Notes: generated by a model not told the origin, from the sequence alone. A DNA stretch of 64,000 nt from CAYGSN01 sp964352675 (GCA_964352675.1 CAYGSN010000011.1:1-64000); one strand, 5' to 3'. Positions 17,508 through 26,813 are shown, counted from the first letter of the stretch. Translations and numbers: made by a program.

Positions 17508-17821
17508 TACAAAAACTCCCCGGTTTCGAATTGTTCCTGGACATCCAGGATTCCCGCAAGCTCATAAGTGCTGATCTGGTCCAGGGCTCCAATGGAATCT
17601 GAATCCCATCCTACAACGATACCGGCCAAAACCACGGCCGCCAGAATATATGCCGGGCGCGGCACCAGAAAAAACATCTGGAACATAATCTGAATCTGCC
17701 CCCAGAGGCTGATGCGGTTTTCATCGCGCTCCAGCACCACCATCAGAATACGATCCTCAAGCTCCGGGCGCTGCGGCGGCGCGGCGCGGCTGTGTAAAAT
17801 ACTATCGAGATTACTATCCAT
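17507..17821 (-). CDS. Probable membrane anti-sigma factor, small
   Basis: This 104-residue protein has a cytoplasmic N-terminal half (RPELEDRILMVVLERDENR) and one transmembrane segment near residues 57-71 (YILAAVVLAGIVVGW), then a short periplasmic tail. Position and topology match CnrY-type anti-sigma factors, but sequence similarity cannot be shown here. It overlaps the sigma gene by 8 bases and the sensor gene by one base, so the three are translationally coupled. Confidence 0.7.
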   Translation of the reverse strand: MDSNLDSILHSRAAPPQRPELEDRILMVVLERDENRISLWGQIQIMFQMFFLVPRPAYILAAVVLAGIVVGWDSDSIGALDQISTYELAGILDVQEQFETGEFL

Positions 17822-18401
17822 GTTGTTTATCCTTTTCGTCCTTCAAAACGCCCTGACGAGACAATTGATCCCGCAGCCCCGCCTTCGCGCGGGAGAGCAG
17901 GGATTCCAGAGCCTTCACGCCCACATCCATAATTTCGGCGGCTTCGGCGTTGCTGAGGCCCTCATAAAAACACAGGTTCAGCGCTGTTCTTTGCCGCTCC
18001 GGCAAGGATTGGATCGCAGCTTCAATCAAATCTTCTTGCTCCATGCTTTCAAGTCTTTCATCCGCACCTTCCGCCGGATCGGGCAGAAAATCAAGGGCAT
18101 TGGAGCCGACCTGATCCTTTCGCTTGCGCAGGATATCTAGAGCCGTGTTCATCACCACCTTGTAAAACCATGTCGTAAATTTCACGCCTTTCGAAGCCTC
18201 CCAGCGTTCCGGCCGGTTCCACAGCTTTACAAAGGCTTCCTGTACAATGTCTTCGGCTTCCTCAACATGCGCACACATCCGGTAAGCCGCTGCATAAAAC
18301 CTGCTGCTGTGTCGCCGGACCAGAACCGTAAAAGCCTGATGGTCGCCATGCTGTATGCGCTCCATCAGGCTTTCATCCGTTTCTTGCTTGCCGTCAAACA
18401 T
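17814..18401 (-). CDS. ECF RNA polymerase sigma factor
   Basis: This 195-residue sigma-70 family member has only regions 2 and 4. Region 2 reads AYRMCAHVEEAEDIVQEAFV and region 4 has LPERQRTALNLCFYEGLSNAEAAEIM with the helix-turn-helix, ending LLSRAKAGLRDQL. It heads a three-gene operon with an anti-sigma-like and a sensor-like protein. ECF operons usually autoregulate from an upstream promoter; the 76 bases to the EF-hand gene stop would hold it. Confidence 0.93.
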   Translation of the reverse strand: MFDGKQETDESLMERIQHGDHQAFTVLVRRHSSRFYAAAYRMCAHVEEAEDIVQEAFVKLWNRPERWEASKGVKFTTWFYKVVMNTALDILRKRKDQVGSNALDFLPDPAEGADERLESMEQEDLIEAAIQSLPERQRTALNLCFYEGLSNAEAAEIMDVGVKALESLLSRAKAGLRDQLSRQGVLKDEKDKQHG

Positions 18402-18477
18402 TCCGGCGTTTTAGCAGATTTTTTTCGCCGCGTCCCGTTTTTCTGCAGCTTTTTAGCCAAAACCAAACAGAGTAGAC

Positions 18478-18813
18478 TTATTCAGCCGGAGCACCTTCAT
18501 CTCCATGCTCGCGCATATGATGCTCTTTTCCGGCACGGTCACCACGGCGCTCTTGCCATTTTTCTTTCATCTCCTCGCGCACCTTCATGGCTTCTTCTTT
18601 GGAAACATAACCGTCGCTGTCGGCATCCATTTTTTTGAACTTTTCTTCATGAGAATTCATAAATTCCTCTTTGGAAACCTTGCCGTCCTTGTTGGTGTCA
18701 TGACGCTCGAACATACCGCCTTTTCCGCTGCGGTCGTCACCGTGATGATCCGCAAAGGCCGCGGGTGCCGTCAAAACCAACCCCAAAACTGTAAACGCTA
18801 AAATCTTTTTCAT
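18478..18813 (-). CDS. Secreted EF-hand calcium-binding protein
   Basis: The 111-residue precursor has a signal peptide (MKKILAFTVLGLVLTAPAAFA) and two EF-hand loops, DTNKDGKVSKEE (39-50) and DADSDGYVSKEE (63-74), each with proper Asp/Glu ligands. A Lys/Arg/His-rich tail follows. ATG 18813 is chosen over 18852, because an AGGAG lies 8 bases upstream. It precedes the ECF sigma operon on the same strand, which hints that the operon senses an ion or envelope signal. Confidence 0.85.
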   Translation of the reverse strand: MKKILAFTVLGLVLTAPAAFADHHGDDRSGKGGMFERHDTNKDGKVSKEEFMNSHEEKFKKMDADSDGYVSKEEAMKVREEMKEKWQERRGDRAGKEHHMREHGDEGAPAE

Positions 18814-18917
18814 GGTAAAACTCCTTTTGTTTTGTTTCGTGTGATTAAACACTGGATACGATTGATACGCAGCGACGGTTCCAAATCCTTCGAAAACAAA
18901 TCAGTTTTTGGAAAACT

Positions 18918-19823
18918 TTACTGAGCGGCAATATCGAGATAGATGCGGTGGCCATGCACGGCATTGGGAGAAAGCGCAGAAGAAGCAAGGATTTTAGCCG
19001 GTTTTTTCAGCTCAATCGCCAATCTCGTTCCGCCATTCGATGGCTGCGCGGTATAGCTCTTGATCACCGGATTGTTCCCGAAACTGCGGCTGGGTTGTGC
19101 CTTCCAGGAAGCGCCGGGCAATTCTACCAGTAAGAGCTTTTCAGCATTATCCAGGTCATAGCTGAATTTCCCGGCAGCATTTAAATCCAGCACCAGGCGG
19201 GTTTTGCCGGGATGAATACCGCTGCGCACATCGGTCACAGCCAGCGGACCGGATGTCGTCACAGGAGCAGGCTTCGGCGTTTTTTCTTCGGGTGCCTTCG
19301 CCGTTACAGAAACCGGTTTCGGCGCAGAATGCCGTTGCATTGGCGGCTTGGGTTTCGCAGACGGTACAGCCACATTAGAGGCCATGGAGTCATCGCTCTC
19401 AATCTCGGCAATCGTGTCATCCAGCTTACGGTCCGAAGCAATCAAGCCAGCCAAAGGCGGCAAGAGCTTTTTGAAATCATGCTTGAGATCAGCGACTTCG
19501 CGCTCCAGCCTCAGAACCCGGAAATGGACATCTTCCTTCACGCCCTCCGGCCCCGGCTTGGATGTGTATTGCGCAGTACCGGCAGGCTTGTCCGGATCCA
19601 CCTGGCCGCGCGCGCTCATATGCTCCTGGATCGGCGAAGACATCTGCTCTTCCTCCACCAGATTCCACGAGCCTTCAGCCGCCAGCAAATCCTCGGTCGA
19701 GGCCGGCTTGATCCCCGCCGTAGACGATGAGGAAGAGCCGGAGCCGTCGCCGCCCGTACAGGCCCCAATCACAAGCGTTGCCGTGAGGGCCAGAAGGAAA
19801 CGGGTTTTGATGCGTGGAGTCAT
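18918..19823 (-). CDS. AMIN-domain lipoprotein
   Basis: The 301-residue lipoprotein has lipobox IGAC with the cysteine at 22, a Gly/Ser-rich spacer, a predicted coiled coil at about 98-125 (VLRLEREVADLKHDFKKLL), a Lys/Pro linker, and a C-terminal AMIN domain at about 195-300 (TRLVLDLNAAGKFSYDLDN, NGGTRLAIELKKPAKI). AMIN domains target proteins to septal peptidoglycan or secretin structures. No catalytic amidase domain is present, so it may be a localisation or adaptor factor. It stands alone. Confidence 0.8.
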   Translation of the reverse strand: MTPRIKTRFLLALTATLVIGACTGGDGSGSSSSSTAGIKPASTEDLLAAEGSWNLVEEEQMSSPIQEHMSARGQVDPDKPAGTAQYTSKPGPEGVKEDVHFRVLRLEREVADLKHDFKKLLPPLAGLIASDRKLDDTIAEIESDDSMASNVAVPSAKPKPPMQRHSAPKPVSVTAKAPEEKTPKPAPVTTSGPLAVTDVRSGIHPGKTRLVLDLNAAGKFSYDLDNAEKLLLVELPGASWKAQPSRSFGNNPVIKSYTAQPSNGGTRLAIELKKPAKILASSALSPNAVHGHRIYLDIAAQ

Positions 19824-19911
19824 AAAAGTTTTTGTACCAAAAATTTGATTTCCCGCCCATTACACAACGCTGCCAAACCCCCGTCAATAAGAGGTTTTTT
19901 CTGTTTGCCTC

Positions 19912-19920
19912 TTATCCACA
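19912..19920 (+). promoter_or_regulatory. Perfect DnaA box in intergenic region
   Basis: TTATCCACA matches the DnaA-box consensus exactly. It lies in the 198-base divergent gap between the AMIN lipoprotein and a membrane protein, about 100 bases before the latter, beside an A/T-rich stretch at 19960-20005. One box alone does not define an origin. Confidence 0.5.
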
Positions 19921-20021
19921 CCCCAGCCACTTTTTGCATTGCACGATCTGATTCCGGTACAATAAATAAAAATCAAAAAATTAACTAAATATTATAACGG
20001 TATAGAGAAAATGAGGGTGTG

Positions 20022-20624
20022 ATGAAGACAAAGACGTCAAATACAGAAGAAATCCGTCAAAATTTACTGGGCTGCCTCGAAACTGCGCTGTTTATGAGAG
20101 GCGGATCAGAGCGTTTCCATGTAAGCGCCAAAGCGCTGCACAAATCCTTTCTGGTTCCCTTGCTGGTCTTTCCGGCTACGGTCTTGTTTGTTCTGGCCGG
20201 TCATCCGGGGGCCCTGAACGATACAACAGCCAATATCTTGATCGCCATGCATATTGTACGTTTTATTGTCTCGCTTGTGGCGTTTCTGGGGTTTGTCTAT
20301 TTTATGGCCAAAACACTGGACCGTACAAAAAGTTTTTACCGCTTTGTCATTGCCAACAACTGGCTCAGCCTACCGGCCACAATTTTAATGATTCCGCTCT
20401 TTGCGCTGTATTTCAACGGAGCCTATGCGTGGGAAGAGGTCTACCCCTTGATGGTGATTGTAACGCTGTATTCCTACGCCTATACTGGCTATATGGTGGC
20501 CCAGGTTATGCGCGTGCCATGGGAACTGGCGGCCTTTGTCTCAATCTGCGGGATGGCGATTCATCAGAGCACTCTGGGCCTGGTCAAATGGGCCACGGTC
20601 AATACGCTCTACCTAATCTCTTAA
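20022..20624 (+). CDS. Multi-pass membrane protein, unknown
   Basis: The 200-residue product has a polar N-terminus of about 45 residues, then five or so hydrophobic segments (VPLLVFPATVLFVLAGHPG, IVSLVAFLGFVYFMA, LPATILMIPLFALYF, YPLMVIVTLYSYAYTGYMVA, LAAFVSICGMAIHQ). It resembles small YIP1-like or unnamed alphaproteobacterial membrane proteins; no function can be given. A GAGG sits just before ATG 20022. Its end overlaps the convergent WecA-like gene by four bases. Confidence 0.75.
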   Translation: MKTKTSNTEEIRQNLLGCLETALFMRGGSERFHVSAKALHKSFLVPLLVFPATVLFVLAGHPGALNDTTANILIAMHIVRFIVSLVAFLGFVYFMAKTLDRTKSFYRFVIANNWLSLPATILMIPLFALYFNGAYAWEEVYPLMVIVTLYSYAYTGYMVAQVMRVPWELAAFVSICGMAIHQSTLGLVKWATVNTLYLIS

Positions 20625-21697
20625 GACGACCTATTGAATTTTTTCAGGATATCAACATACTTCTCTGGCTTTTGCGAGATATAGAGATGCTTGAAAAACA
20701 GCGCGATCCAGAGATACATCAGAACATATTCCGGCACGCCAATTAAAATTCCGACATATCCGATAGCGCCCAGCGCCGCGCCCAGCAATAAAATAGCGGC
20801 CGTGGAATGTCCAACGGAAAACCCTGCGTGCAGGAAATGATGGTGGAAATGTCCGCGGTCGGGCGAGAACGGATTTCTTTTTTCACGAAGACGGCGGGCA
20901 AATTGACCGCACGCATCCATGATGGGCAAGGCGACAATCCATGCCCCACTGACCGGGATCAACACAGGATCGGGCGGCTGTGAAAGTGAGATACAGAAAT
21001 ACGCCAACACCAAGCCAAGAGCCATACTCCCGGAATCGCCTAAAAAGATACAGGCGCGCTCCCGCAGCGGATGACGCATGTTGTAATAGAGAAACCCGAG
21101 CAATGCGCCCAGCATCGTACCAATAATCAGTACGCCGCCCCAATCACCACCCATCAGGCTAACAAACACAAACCAGCCCAGCACAACAAAGCTTTTGCCA
21201 CCTGCCAGGCCGTCAATCCCATCCATCAGATTGATCGCATTGATCAAAAGTGCCACACAACAAACCGTGAAAGGGATGGTGAAAACTCCAAAGTCTACAT
21301 TCCCAAAACCGAAAATATTGCCAAATTCCTGAAGCTGTGCTCCGCCGGGAATAACAACCAGCGCGGCAGCAATAAATTGAATCCCGAACTTCACCCAGGC
21401 ATTGATCTCACGCCGGTCATCAATCGCGCCGGTAATGATCAACAGGAGGATCGCCGCGAATAACGGCCAAAGATAGGCCAGATTTACACCCATCACCACA
21501 GCGCACACAATAAAAACCGGAAAAATGACCAGCCCGCCGATCGGCGGAATATCACCCTTATGCGCTTTGCGCCCGCCCGGCGCATCTACAAAACCCTTGG
21601 CAATGGCAAATTTACGCGCGAAAGGGATAACAGCCAAGGTCAGGATAAACGCGCCCAAAGGGCCGATCAGAAATGATAAAAAAACATTCTCTAACAT
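20621..21697 (-). CDS. Undecaprenyl-phosphate sugar-1-phosphate transferase (WecA/MraY family)
   Basis: This 358-residue polytopic enzyme transfers a HexNAc-1-phosphate from a UDP-sugar to undecaprenyl phosphate, starting O-antigen or other glycan synthesis. Motifs are GAIDDRREINAWVKFGIQ, NAINLMDGIDGLAGG with the catalytic Asp pair, FLGDSGSMALG and the HHHFLHAG cytosolic loop, diagnostic of the WecA subgroup rather than MraY. It may supply the lipid carrier sugar for the polysaccharide cluster at 27.9-33 kb. It is followed upstream by the split MnmC genes on the same strand. Confidence 0.88.
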   Translation of the reverse strand: MLENVFLSFLIGPLGAFILTLAVIPFARKFAIAKGFVDAPGGRKAHKGDIPPIGGLVIFPVFIVCAVVMGVNLAYLWPLFAAILLLIITGAIDDRREINAWVKFGIQFIAAALVVIPGGAQLQEFGNIFGFGNVDFGVFTIPFTVCCVALLINAINLMDGIDGLAGGKSFVVLGWFVFVSLMGGDWGGVLIIGTMLGALLGFLYYNMRHPLRERACIFLGDSGSMALGLVLAYFCISLSQPPDPVLIPVSGAWIVALPIMDACGQFARRLREKRNPFSPDRGHFHHHFLHAGFSVGHSTAAILLLGAALGAIGYVGILIGVPEYVLMYLWIALFFKHLYISQKPEKYVDILKKFNRSS

Positions 21698-21700
21698 GTT

Positions 21701-22744
21701 TTATTTATAGCGCATCGGGGACAGCGCTTGAAGCGTTTCTTCCGGCACAGGGCAAGGCGTCCCCATAATCATTGCGCCCAGAATATGCGCCGCCATCAAG
21801 GAACTCAAAATTCCATGTGATCCATGGGCAGCAGAAATATAAAGGTTATCCCGTAATTTTCCGACAATGGGGAATTGATCTTTTGATGCGCTGCGCACCG
21901 CCGCGCGGTGACCAACAACCTTCATGCCTTCGGTCAGGCCCGGCACAGCGGCCTCCAATTTTGCAATATTATCGACATCATCATCGGACAGGATATCCGT
22001 GTGCTCCAGCCAACGCTGAAAAGTTGAACCCACCATATGCATGCCATCAACCGCAGGCGTGATATAACCGCTATAGCACAAGGCGGTTTTGATATCCTGC
22101 GAGCGCTCAGTGGCCTTTACATGCGTCACCTGTCCGCGGATGGTCTGGATCGGCAAATGCGCGGCTTGCGGAAAATTAAGAACGCCCGCCGAATTGGCAA
22201 GAATAATAATATCGGCATCAATATCGTTTAAATTTTCAACACGTATGCCAGTTTCGATTTTAGCCTTACTATTCGCGGCATAGGCTTTACACATCTCTCC
22301 CGGCTTCACCATCCCCGACCACCCTAAAAATACTGCACTATGTAAAATGTTTACAGGGGAATTGAGTCCGCTTAATTCTTGAGTCTCGGGTATATCACTC
22401 AGATACATTTCATCATCCGACCACGCCCAATTCTCCGCCATCTTCGTAAAGCGCGCCTGCTTTTTCTCATCGGTAATCAGGTGCAATGCACCGCAAGGGT
22501 TCCATCCAATATCGCCAAGGCTCGGGAATACCTTTAAGGCCAACTCAAAGGCGCGGATATAATATTCTGCCTGTGCTGTCCGCTCGGCGGAAAAACGTGG
22601 ATTATACAGCCCAAGCGCATTTCCCGATGCGCCAGAGGCAACATCCTTGCCTGACTCATATATAATACAATCCGACCCGTATTGATTTAAAACAGAGGCG
22701 CAGGATGTGCCTGCCAACCCGCCGCCTATAATCGCAACCTTCAT
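21701..22744 (-). CDS. MnmC C-terminal-type FAD oxidoreductase, stand-alone
   Basis: The 347-residue FAD protein belongs to the D-amino-acid-oxidase-like fold of the MnmC oxidase domain, which converts cmnm5s2U34 to nm5s2U34 in tRNA. The dinucleotide motif is VAIIGGGLAGTSCASVL, followed by GNALGLYNPRF and, near the end, VGHRAAVRSASKDQFPIVG and SAAHGSHGILSS. In E. coli it is fused to the methyltransferase; here that part is a separate overlapping gene (22741-22744, ATGA). Acting on the product of MnmE/G, it should work with MnmD next door and MnmA at 44282. Confidence 0.87.
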   Translation of the reverse strand: MKVAIIGGGLAGTSCASVLNQYGSDCIIYESGKDVASGASGNALGLYNPRFSAERTAQAEYYIRAFELALKVFPSLGDIGWNPCGALHLITDEKKQARFTKMAENWAWSDDEMYLSDIPETQELSGLNSPVNILHSAVFLGWSGMVKPGEMCKAYAANSKAKIETGIRVENLNDIDADIIILANSAGVLNFPQAAHLPIQTIRGQVTHVKATERSQDIKTALCYSGYITPAVDGMHMVGSTFQRWLEHTDILSDDDVDNIAKLEAAVPGLTEGMKVVGHRAAVRSASKDQFPIVGKLRDNLYISAAHGSHGILSSLMAAHILGAMIMGTPCPVPEETLQALSPMRYK

Positions 22745-23412
22745 GGCTTAAACCCCACAAGCATGTCTCGTTTCCGTCCAAATCCGGGCACTTTCCGAAC
22801 GTCAAAACCGGCCTCCTGCAAGCCCCGCCGTACAAATCCGGCCGCGGTGAAAGTTGCAAAACTTGCCCTCGATTTCGATAGCCGCGCCATATTTTCAAAC
22901 ACAATATTGCTCCACATTTCCGGGTTGCTGGACGGTTTAAATCCATCCAAAAACCAACAATCCACATGGGCATCCAACTGCGGCAACGCCTCATTCACAT
23001 CGCCGATGACAAGCGTGAGCCTCACCCTCTCAGCCAAATTAAACACCCCACCTCCCTCTTGATATATCTTACATAATGCTATTCTGTGGGGTGTGATTGT
23101 ATCTACTGTATTCTTAGGGTTGTCCCAGTGAATAAGGGCATCGTCAATTTGTTCCCCACTCAACGGATATTTTTCAATCGAAATAAAATGCAGCCTTTGC
23201 GCTGGCTGCGCCGTTTCCTCAAATAATTTCCAGCTTGCCAGAAAATTTAGCCCTGTGCCAAACCCTAGCTCACAAATCGTGAAATCCTCCCGCCCCTGCC
23301 AGGCCTCGGGCAATCCGTTGCCCGCCAAAAACACGTGCCGCGTTTCCGCCAGCCCGTCTTCGGCGGAGAAATACACATCGTCAAACTGCTCAGACCTTGG
23401 CGCGCCCTTCAT
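22741..23412 (-). CDS. MnmD-type tRNA nm5s2U34 methyltransferase
   Basis: This 223-residue AdoMet-dependent enzyme corresponds to the N-terminal domain of MnmC and completes mnm5s2U34. The family features are DDVYFSAEDGLAETRHVFL, the AdoMet loop CELGFGTGLNFLASW, and WFLDGFKPSSNPEMW with the DGF catalytic region. The C-terminus has RRGLQEAGFDVRKVPGFGRK. Its stop overlaps the FAD oxidase start, preserving coupling of the two activities as separate polypeptides. Confidence 0.9.
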   Translation of the reverse strand: MKGAPRSEQFDDVYFSAEDGLAETRHVFLAGNGLPEAWQGREDFTICELGFGTGLNFLASWKLFEETAQPAQRLHFISIEKYPLSGEQIDDALIHWDNPKNTVDTITPHRIALCKIYQEGGGVFNLAERVRLTLVIGDVNEALPQLDAHVDCWFLDGFKPSSNPEMWSNIVFENMARLSKSRASFATFTAAGFVRRGLQEAGFDVRKVPGFGRKRDMLVGFKP

Positions 23413-23461
23413 TTTGCTCCATATTATTGGCTGTATAAAAAAGAATCGTTAGGAAATATAT

Positions 23462-25507
23462 ATGCCCGATAACCCGCTCTTGCAAATCTCAACACTTCCC
23501 AATCATGCCCCCGCCTTTGACCAAGTGAAAATCGCCCATTACATGCCCGCCGTGAAACAGGCGATCAAAGAAGCCCGCGCGAATATCGATGCCATCAAAA
23601 ACAACGCCGAGGCCCCGGATTTTGAAAATACAATCGTTGCTCTGGAAACCTCCTCAGAAACGTTGGGCCATGTCACAAGCGTGTTCTACAATGCGCTCTC
23701 CTCCATGGGCGGGGATGAGCTGCATGCGCTGGCCGAGGAAATCGGCCCCATCAGCGCAAATTTCGGCAGTGACATAATTATGGATGCGGATTTGTTTGCG
23801 CGGGTCAAGGCCGTCTATGATGCGCACGACACGCTCAATCTCACCCCCGAACAAGCCACCCTTCTGGATGAAAACTACAAAGGCTTTGTGCGCGGCGGGG
23901 CACTACTGAATGATGAAAAAAAACAGCGCCTGCGTGAAATTTCGCAGGATATGTCGGTGCTCGGCCCCACTTTCATGAATAATGTCAGCAAATCCTCCGA
24001 AGCTTTCGAGATGGTCATCGAAGATGAATCTGATCTCTCCGGCCTGCCTGAGGGCGCGATTGGCGCAGCCCGTCACGCAGCAGATGAGAAAGGATATGAG
24101 GGTAAATGGCTGTTCACGCTGGATATCCCGTCCTATCTGCCCTTCATGCAATATGCGGATAACCGAGAACTGCGCGAGAAAATCTGGCGTGGGTTTACCT
24201 CTCGCGCCTATGGTGATGACTATGATAACTCAGATAACGTGCTGAAGATCGTCAAGCTCCGCCATGAACGGGCGCAGCTTCTGGGCTATAAAACCCATGC
24301 CCATTATGTGCTGGAGGAGCGCATGGCCGAAACACCAGAGGCCGTTTTGGCATTTCTGAAAAAAATGAAAACGGCCTACAGGCCCGGCGCAGAAGAGGAT
24401 CTCAAACGTCTGCAGGATTTTGCCAATGAGAATGACGGGCCGGATGAAATCAAACCGTGGGACATCGCCTATTACTCGGAAAAACTCAAGCAACAGCTCT
24501 TTGAATTTTCATCGGAGGATTTCCGTCCCTATCTGCAGCTGGATAAGGTTCTGGATGGATGCTTCACCCATTTCACGAAACTTTTTGGCATTCGTTTCGA
24601 AGCCAGCAACAAATATCCCGTCTGGCATGCAGACGTCAAAGCCTTTGAGCTTTTTGACGAGCATAGCGGTGATTTCATCGGCACGCTCTATGGCGATTTC
24701 CACCCCCGCACAGGCAAGAAAGACGGTGCCTGGAAAACCAGCTACCGCAATCAGGGACTCTATGGCGGCAAGGTGGAACGCCCGGTTGTGGCCATTGTCT
24801 GCAATTTTACCAAGCCGACACCGGATAAACCCTCTCTGCTCACCCATGGAGAGGTGGAAACCCTTTTCCATGAAATGGGGCACGCGATCCACGCACTGCT
24901 CTCTAATGTCACCTATCGCTCCCTGGCGGGTACAAGCGTGCTGTGGGATTTTGTGGAGCTGCCATCACAAGTGCAGGAAAACTGGTGTTACGAGAAAGAA
25001 ACCCTGGATATGTTCGCCGAGCATTACGAAACAGGCGAAAAAATCCCGGCCGATCTGATCGATAAGCTCCGCGCCGCCAAGAATTTCATGGGCGGCTGGG
25101 CTGGTTTGCGCCAGACCTCGCTGGGCATGCTCGATATGGCCTGGCACAGCCGGGACCCCTCCGGCATCACCGATGTGGCAGCCTTCGAAGACGAAGCCAC
25201 GAAAGACACCGTGCTGTTCCCGCGCATTGCCGGCCTCGTCTCCACGGCTTTCAGCCATATTTTCGCCGGTGGTTATTCGGCTGGCTATTATTCCTATAAA
25301 TGGGCGGAAGTTCTGGATGCCGATACGTTTGAGTTGTTTTTGGAAAAAGGTCTGTATGACTCCGATACGGCTTCGCGCTATCGCAGCGCCATTTTATCCA
25401 AGGGCGGCAGCGAGCATCCCAAAGTGCTTTATAAGCGTTTTCGCGGCCGTGATGCAGACCCCGAAGCGCTTCTCCGCCGTGAGGGATTGATTGAGAAGGC
25501 GGCTTAG
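23462..25507 (+). CDS. M3-family metallopeptidase, dipeptidyl carboxypeptidase/oligopeptidase A-like
   Basis: The 681-residue cytoplasmic zinc peptidase degrades short peptides. The zinc motif HEMGH spans residues 470-474, followed by the family's distal Glu ligand in SVLWDFVELPSQVQENW. The N-terminal helical cap opens LLQISTLPNHAPAFDQVKIAHYMP. Length equals Dcp or OpdA of E. coli, and the C-terminal YSYKWAEVLDADTFELF segment is typical. Which of the two activities dominates cannot be told. It is divergent from mnmD with 49 bases between. Confidence 0.92.
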   Translation: MPDNPLLQISTLPNHAPAFDQVKIAHYMPAVKQAIKEARANIDAIKNNAEAPDFENTIVALETSSETLGHVTSVFYNALSSMGGDELHALAEEIGPISANFGSDIIMDADLFARVKAVYDAHDTLNLTPEQATLLDENYKGFVRGGALLNDEKKQRLREISQDMSVLGPTFMNNVSKSSEAFEMVIEDESDLSGLPEGAIGAARHAADEKGYEGKWLFTLDIPSYLPFMQYADNRELREKIWRGFTSRAYGDDYDNSDNVLKIVKLRHERAQLLGYKTHAHYVLEERMAETPEAVLAFLKKMKTAYRPGAEEDLKRLQDFANENDGPDEIKPWDIAYYSEKLKQQLFEFSSEDFRPYLQLDKVLDGCFTHFTKLFGIRFEASNKYPVWHADVKAFELFDEHSGDFIGTLYGDFHPRTGKKDGAWKTSYRNQGLYGGKVERPVVAIVCNFTKPTPDKPSLLTHGEVETLFHEMGHAIHALLSNVTYRSLAGTSVLWDFVELPSQVQENWCYEKETLDMFAEHYETGEKIPADLIDKLRAAKNFMGGWAGLRQTSLGMLDMAWHSRDPSGITDVAAFEDEATKDTVLFPRIAGLVSTAFSHIFAGGYSAGYYSYKWAEVLDADTFELFLEKGLYDSDTASRYRSAILSKGGSEHPKVLYKRFRGRDADPEALLRREGLIEKAA

Positions 25508-25521
25508 GCGAGTATATCTGT

Positions 25522-25893
25522 ATGACGACTCACGAACTCGACGGCACATATCTGGTCACATCCACCAACAGCCACAAGGGCGATATCCAAAAGCGCAGTG
25601 ACGGCAGGACTGAAATTCGCGGCGGCAGGACCGAGCGCCTGGACGATGCCAATTGCAAATGGACCAGCACATTTGAAGTGATTGCCGAGGATAAGGTGAG
25701 GATGACATCAGTGGCCGATGCCTCTGATGCGGATGTGGACTTTCTGCTAAGCGCCCCGGATGGCAGCCCCACGCGCGGCCCCGTCATTTACGAAACCACG
25801 CTCAAGCTCGCCCGTAAAGGCGACAAAATCCAGATGTCCGGACAAATTGAATATGGCCGCGATCTTGTTTTCCTAACAATGCGGAAAACCTAG
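25522..25893 (+). CDS. Small protein of unknown function
   Basis: The 123-residue product has no signal peptide or membrane segment. It reads as a beta-rich domain (ELDGTYLVTSTNSHKGDIQK, KVRMTSVADASDADVDFLL, KIQMSGQIEYGRDLVFLTMRK), reminiscent of small lipocalin-like or THAP4-like folds, but I do not assign one. It starts 14 bases after the M3 peptidase, so it is likely in the same transcript, and overlaps the convergent CtlX gene by four bases. Confidence 0.65.
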   Translation: MTTHELDGTYLVTSTNSHKGDIQKRSDGRTEIRGGRTERLDDANCKWTSTFEVIAEDKVRMTSVADASDADVDFLLSAPDGSPTRGPVIYETTLKLARKGDKIQMSGQIEYGRDLVFLTMRKT

Positions 25894-26813
25894 AACATCT
25901 CCATGAGCGTACACCGCGCCGAGCCGCCGCCATATTTTTCCAATGTCGGCAAAGGGCTATGCAGCAGCCTGGTGAAATGTTTTTCCATCATGGCGCGCTG
26001 GTCACCGCTCAGCGCCGCATAGGCCGCGCTGGACAAGACCAGCATAGGCGCATTGCCTTCTCCCAGCACTTCCAGCGCATTGCCGCAAAAACTCTGCAGC
26101 TGGTCCATCGAAAACTCAACGACCTCACGCGTGGTGCGCAGGCTGTCCACCACGCGCGCGCGGTCCTCTTCCACAATCGCCGGGGCGCAGACTCCCGCAT
26201 AGCTTGTGCCGATATGAATGATCAGATCCGTATGATAGACGGGCTGACCTGTATGGCTCTTGGTATTGAAGATGACGGTTTGATAGCCCATCAGCTCTCC
26301 CCATTTTTCCACTAGCGCCTTATCCGTGCGGGCCGAAAGCGCCGCGTAAGCAATTTTATTGACGCGGTCGAGAACCAGACTGCCCTGCGCCTCCAGCACC
26401 CGCCCCTCTTTTTCATGTGCTGTGAGATCCACAACATTCGCATAAGACCTCTTACACAGCTCAATCATACCCGGCGCGCGTTCGGCCTGGCGGTTTTCAT
26501 TTAACATGGGATAAAGAACCAGTGTACCCTCGCCGTTTTCATCCCTGTGCGTTGAGGCCCAGTTGGGAAAAACCATATCCGGGCATTCCTGATACCCGCA
26601 CGTGGTCGTGACATAGACACCGTTTTCAACCAACATATCACGAAAATCTCTAAACTCCTTCAGCGCAGCTTGAAACAAAGCCTCCTTGCCCGGCCCGTCT
26701 TCTTCCACCTGATAAACATTGGTTTCCATCGTCTCCGGGTTGGCGAAAAACACAGCCGGCTCGATCATCAGCATATGGCGTGTGGATTGTGAAAGCAGGA
26801 AGCGGGAAGACAT
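25890..26813 (-). CDS. Amidinotransferase-superfamily hydrolase, CtlX-like
   Basis: The 307-residue protein matches the guanidino-group-modifying superfamily (arginine deiminase, DDAH, citrulline hydrolase CtlX). Motifs are MVFPNWASTHRDENG, LYPMLNENRQAER, VLEAQGSLVLDR, the His in YHTDLIIHIG, and the nucleophile C301 in GGSARCTLMEMF. CtlX hydrolyses citrulline to ornithine, which would feed the ornithine decarboxylase at 52934; the substrate here is inferred only from family resemblance. ATG 26813 is preferred over TTG 26837. Confidence 0.8.
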   Translation of the reverse strand: MSSRFLLSQSTRHMLMIEPAVFFANPETMETNVYQVEEDGPGKEALFQAALKEFRDFRDMLVENGVYVTTTCGYQECPDMVFPNWASTHRDENGEGTLVLYPMLNENRQAERAPGMIELCKRSYANVVDLTAHEKEGRVLEAQGSLVLDRVNKIAYAALSARTDKALVEKWGELMGYQTVIFNTKSHTGQPVYHTDLIIHIGTSYAGVCAPAIVEEDRARVVDSLRTTREVVEFSMDQLQSFCGNALEVLGEGNAPMLVLSSAAYAALSGDQRAMMEKHFTRLLHSPLPTLEKYGGGSARCTLMEMF

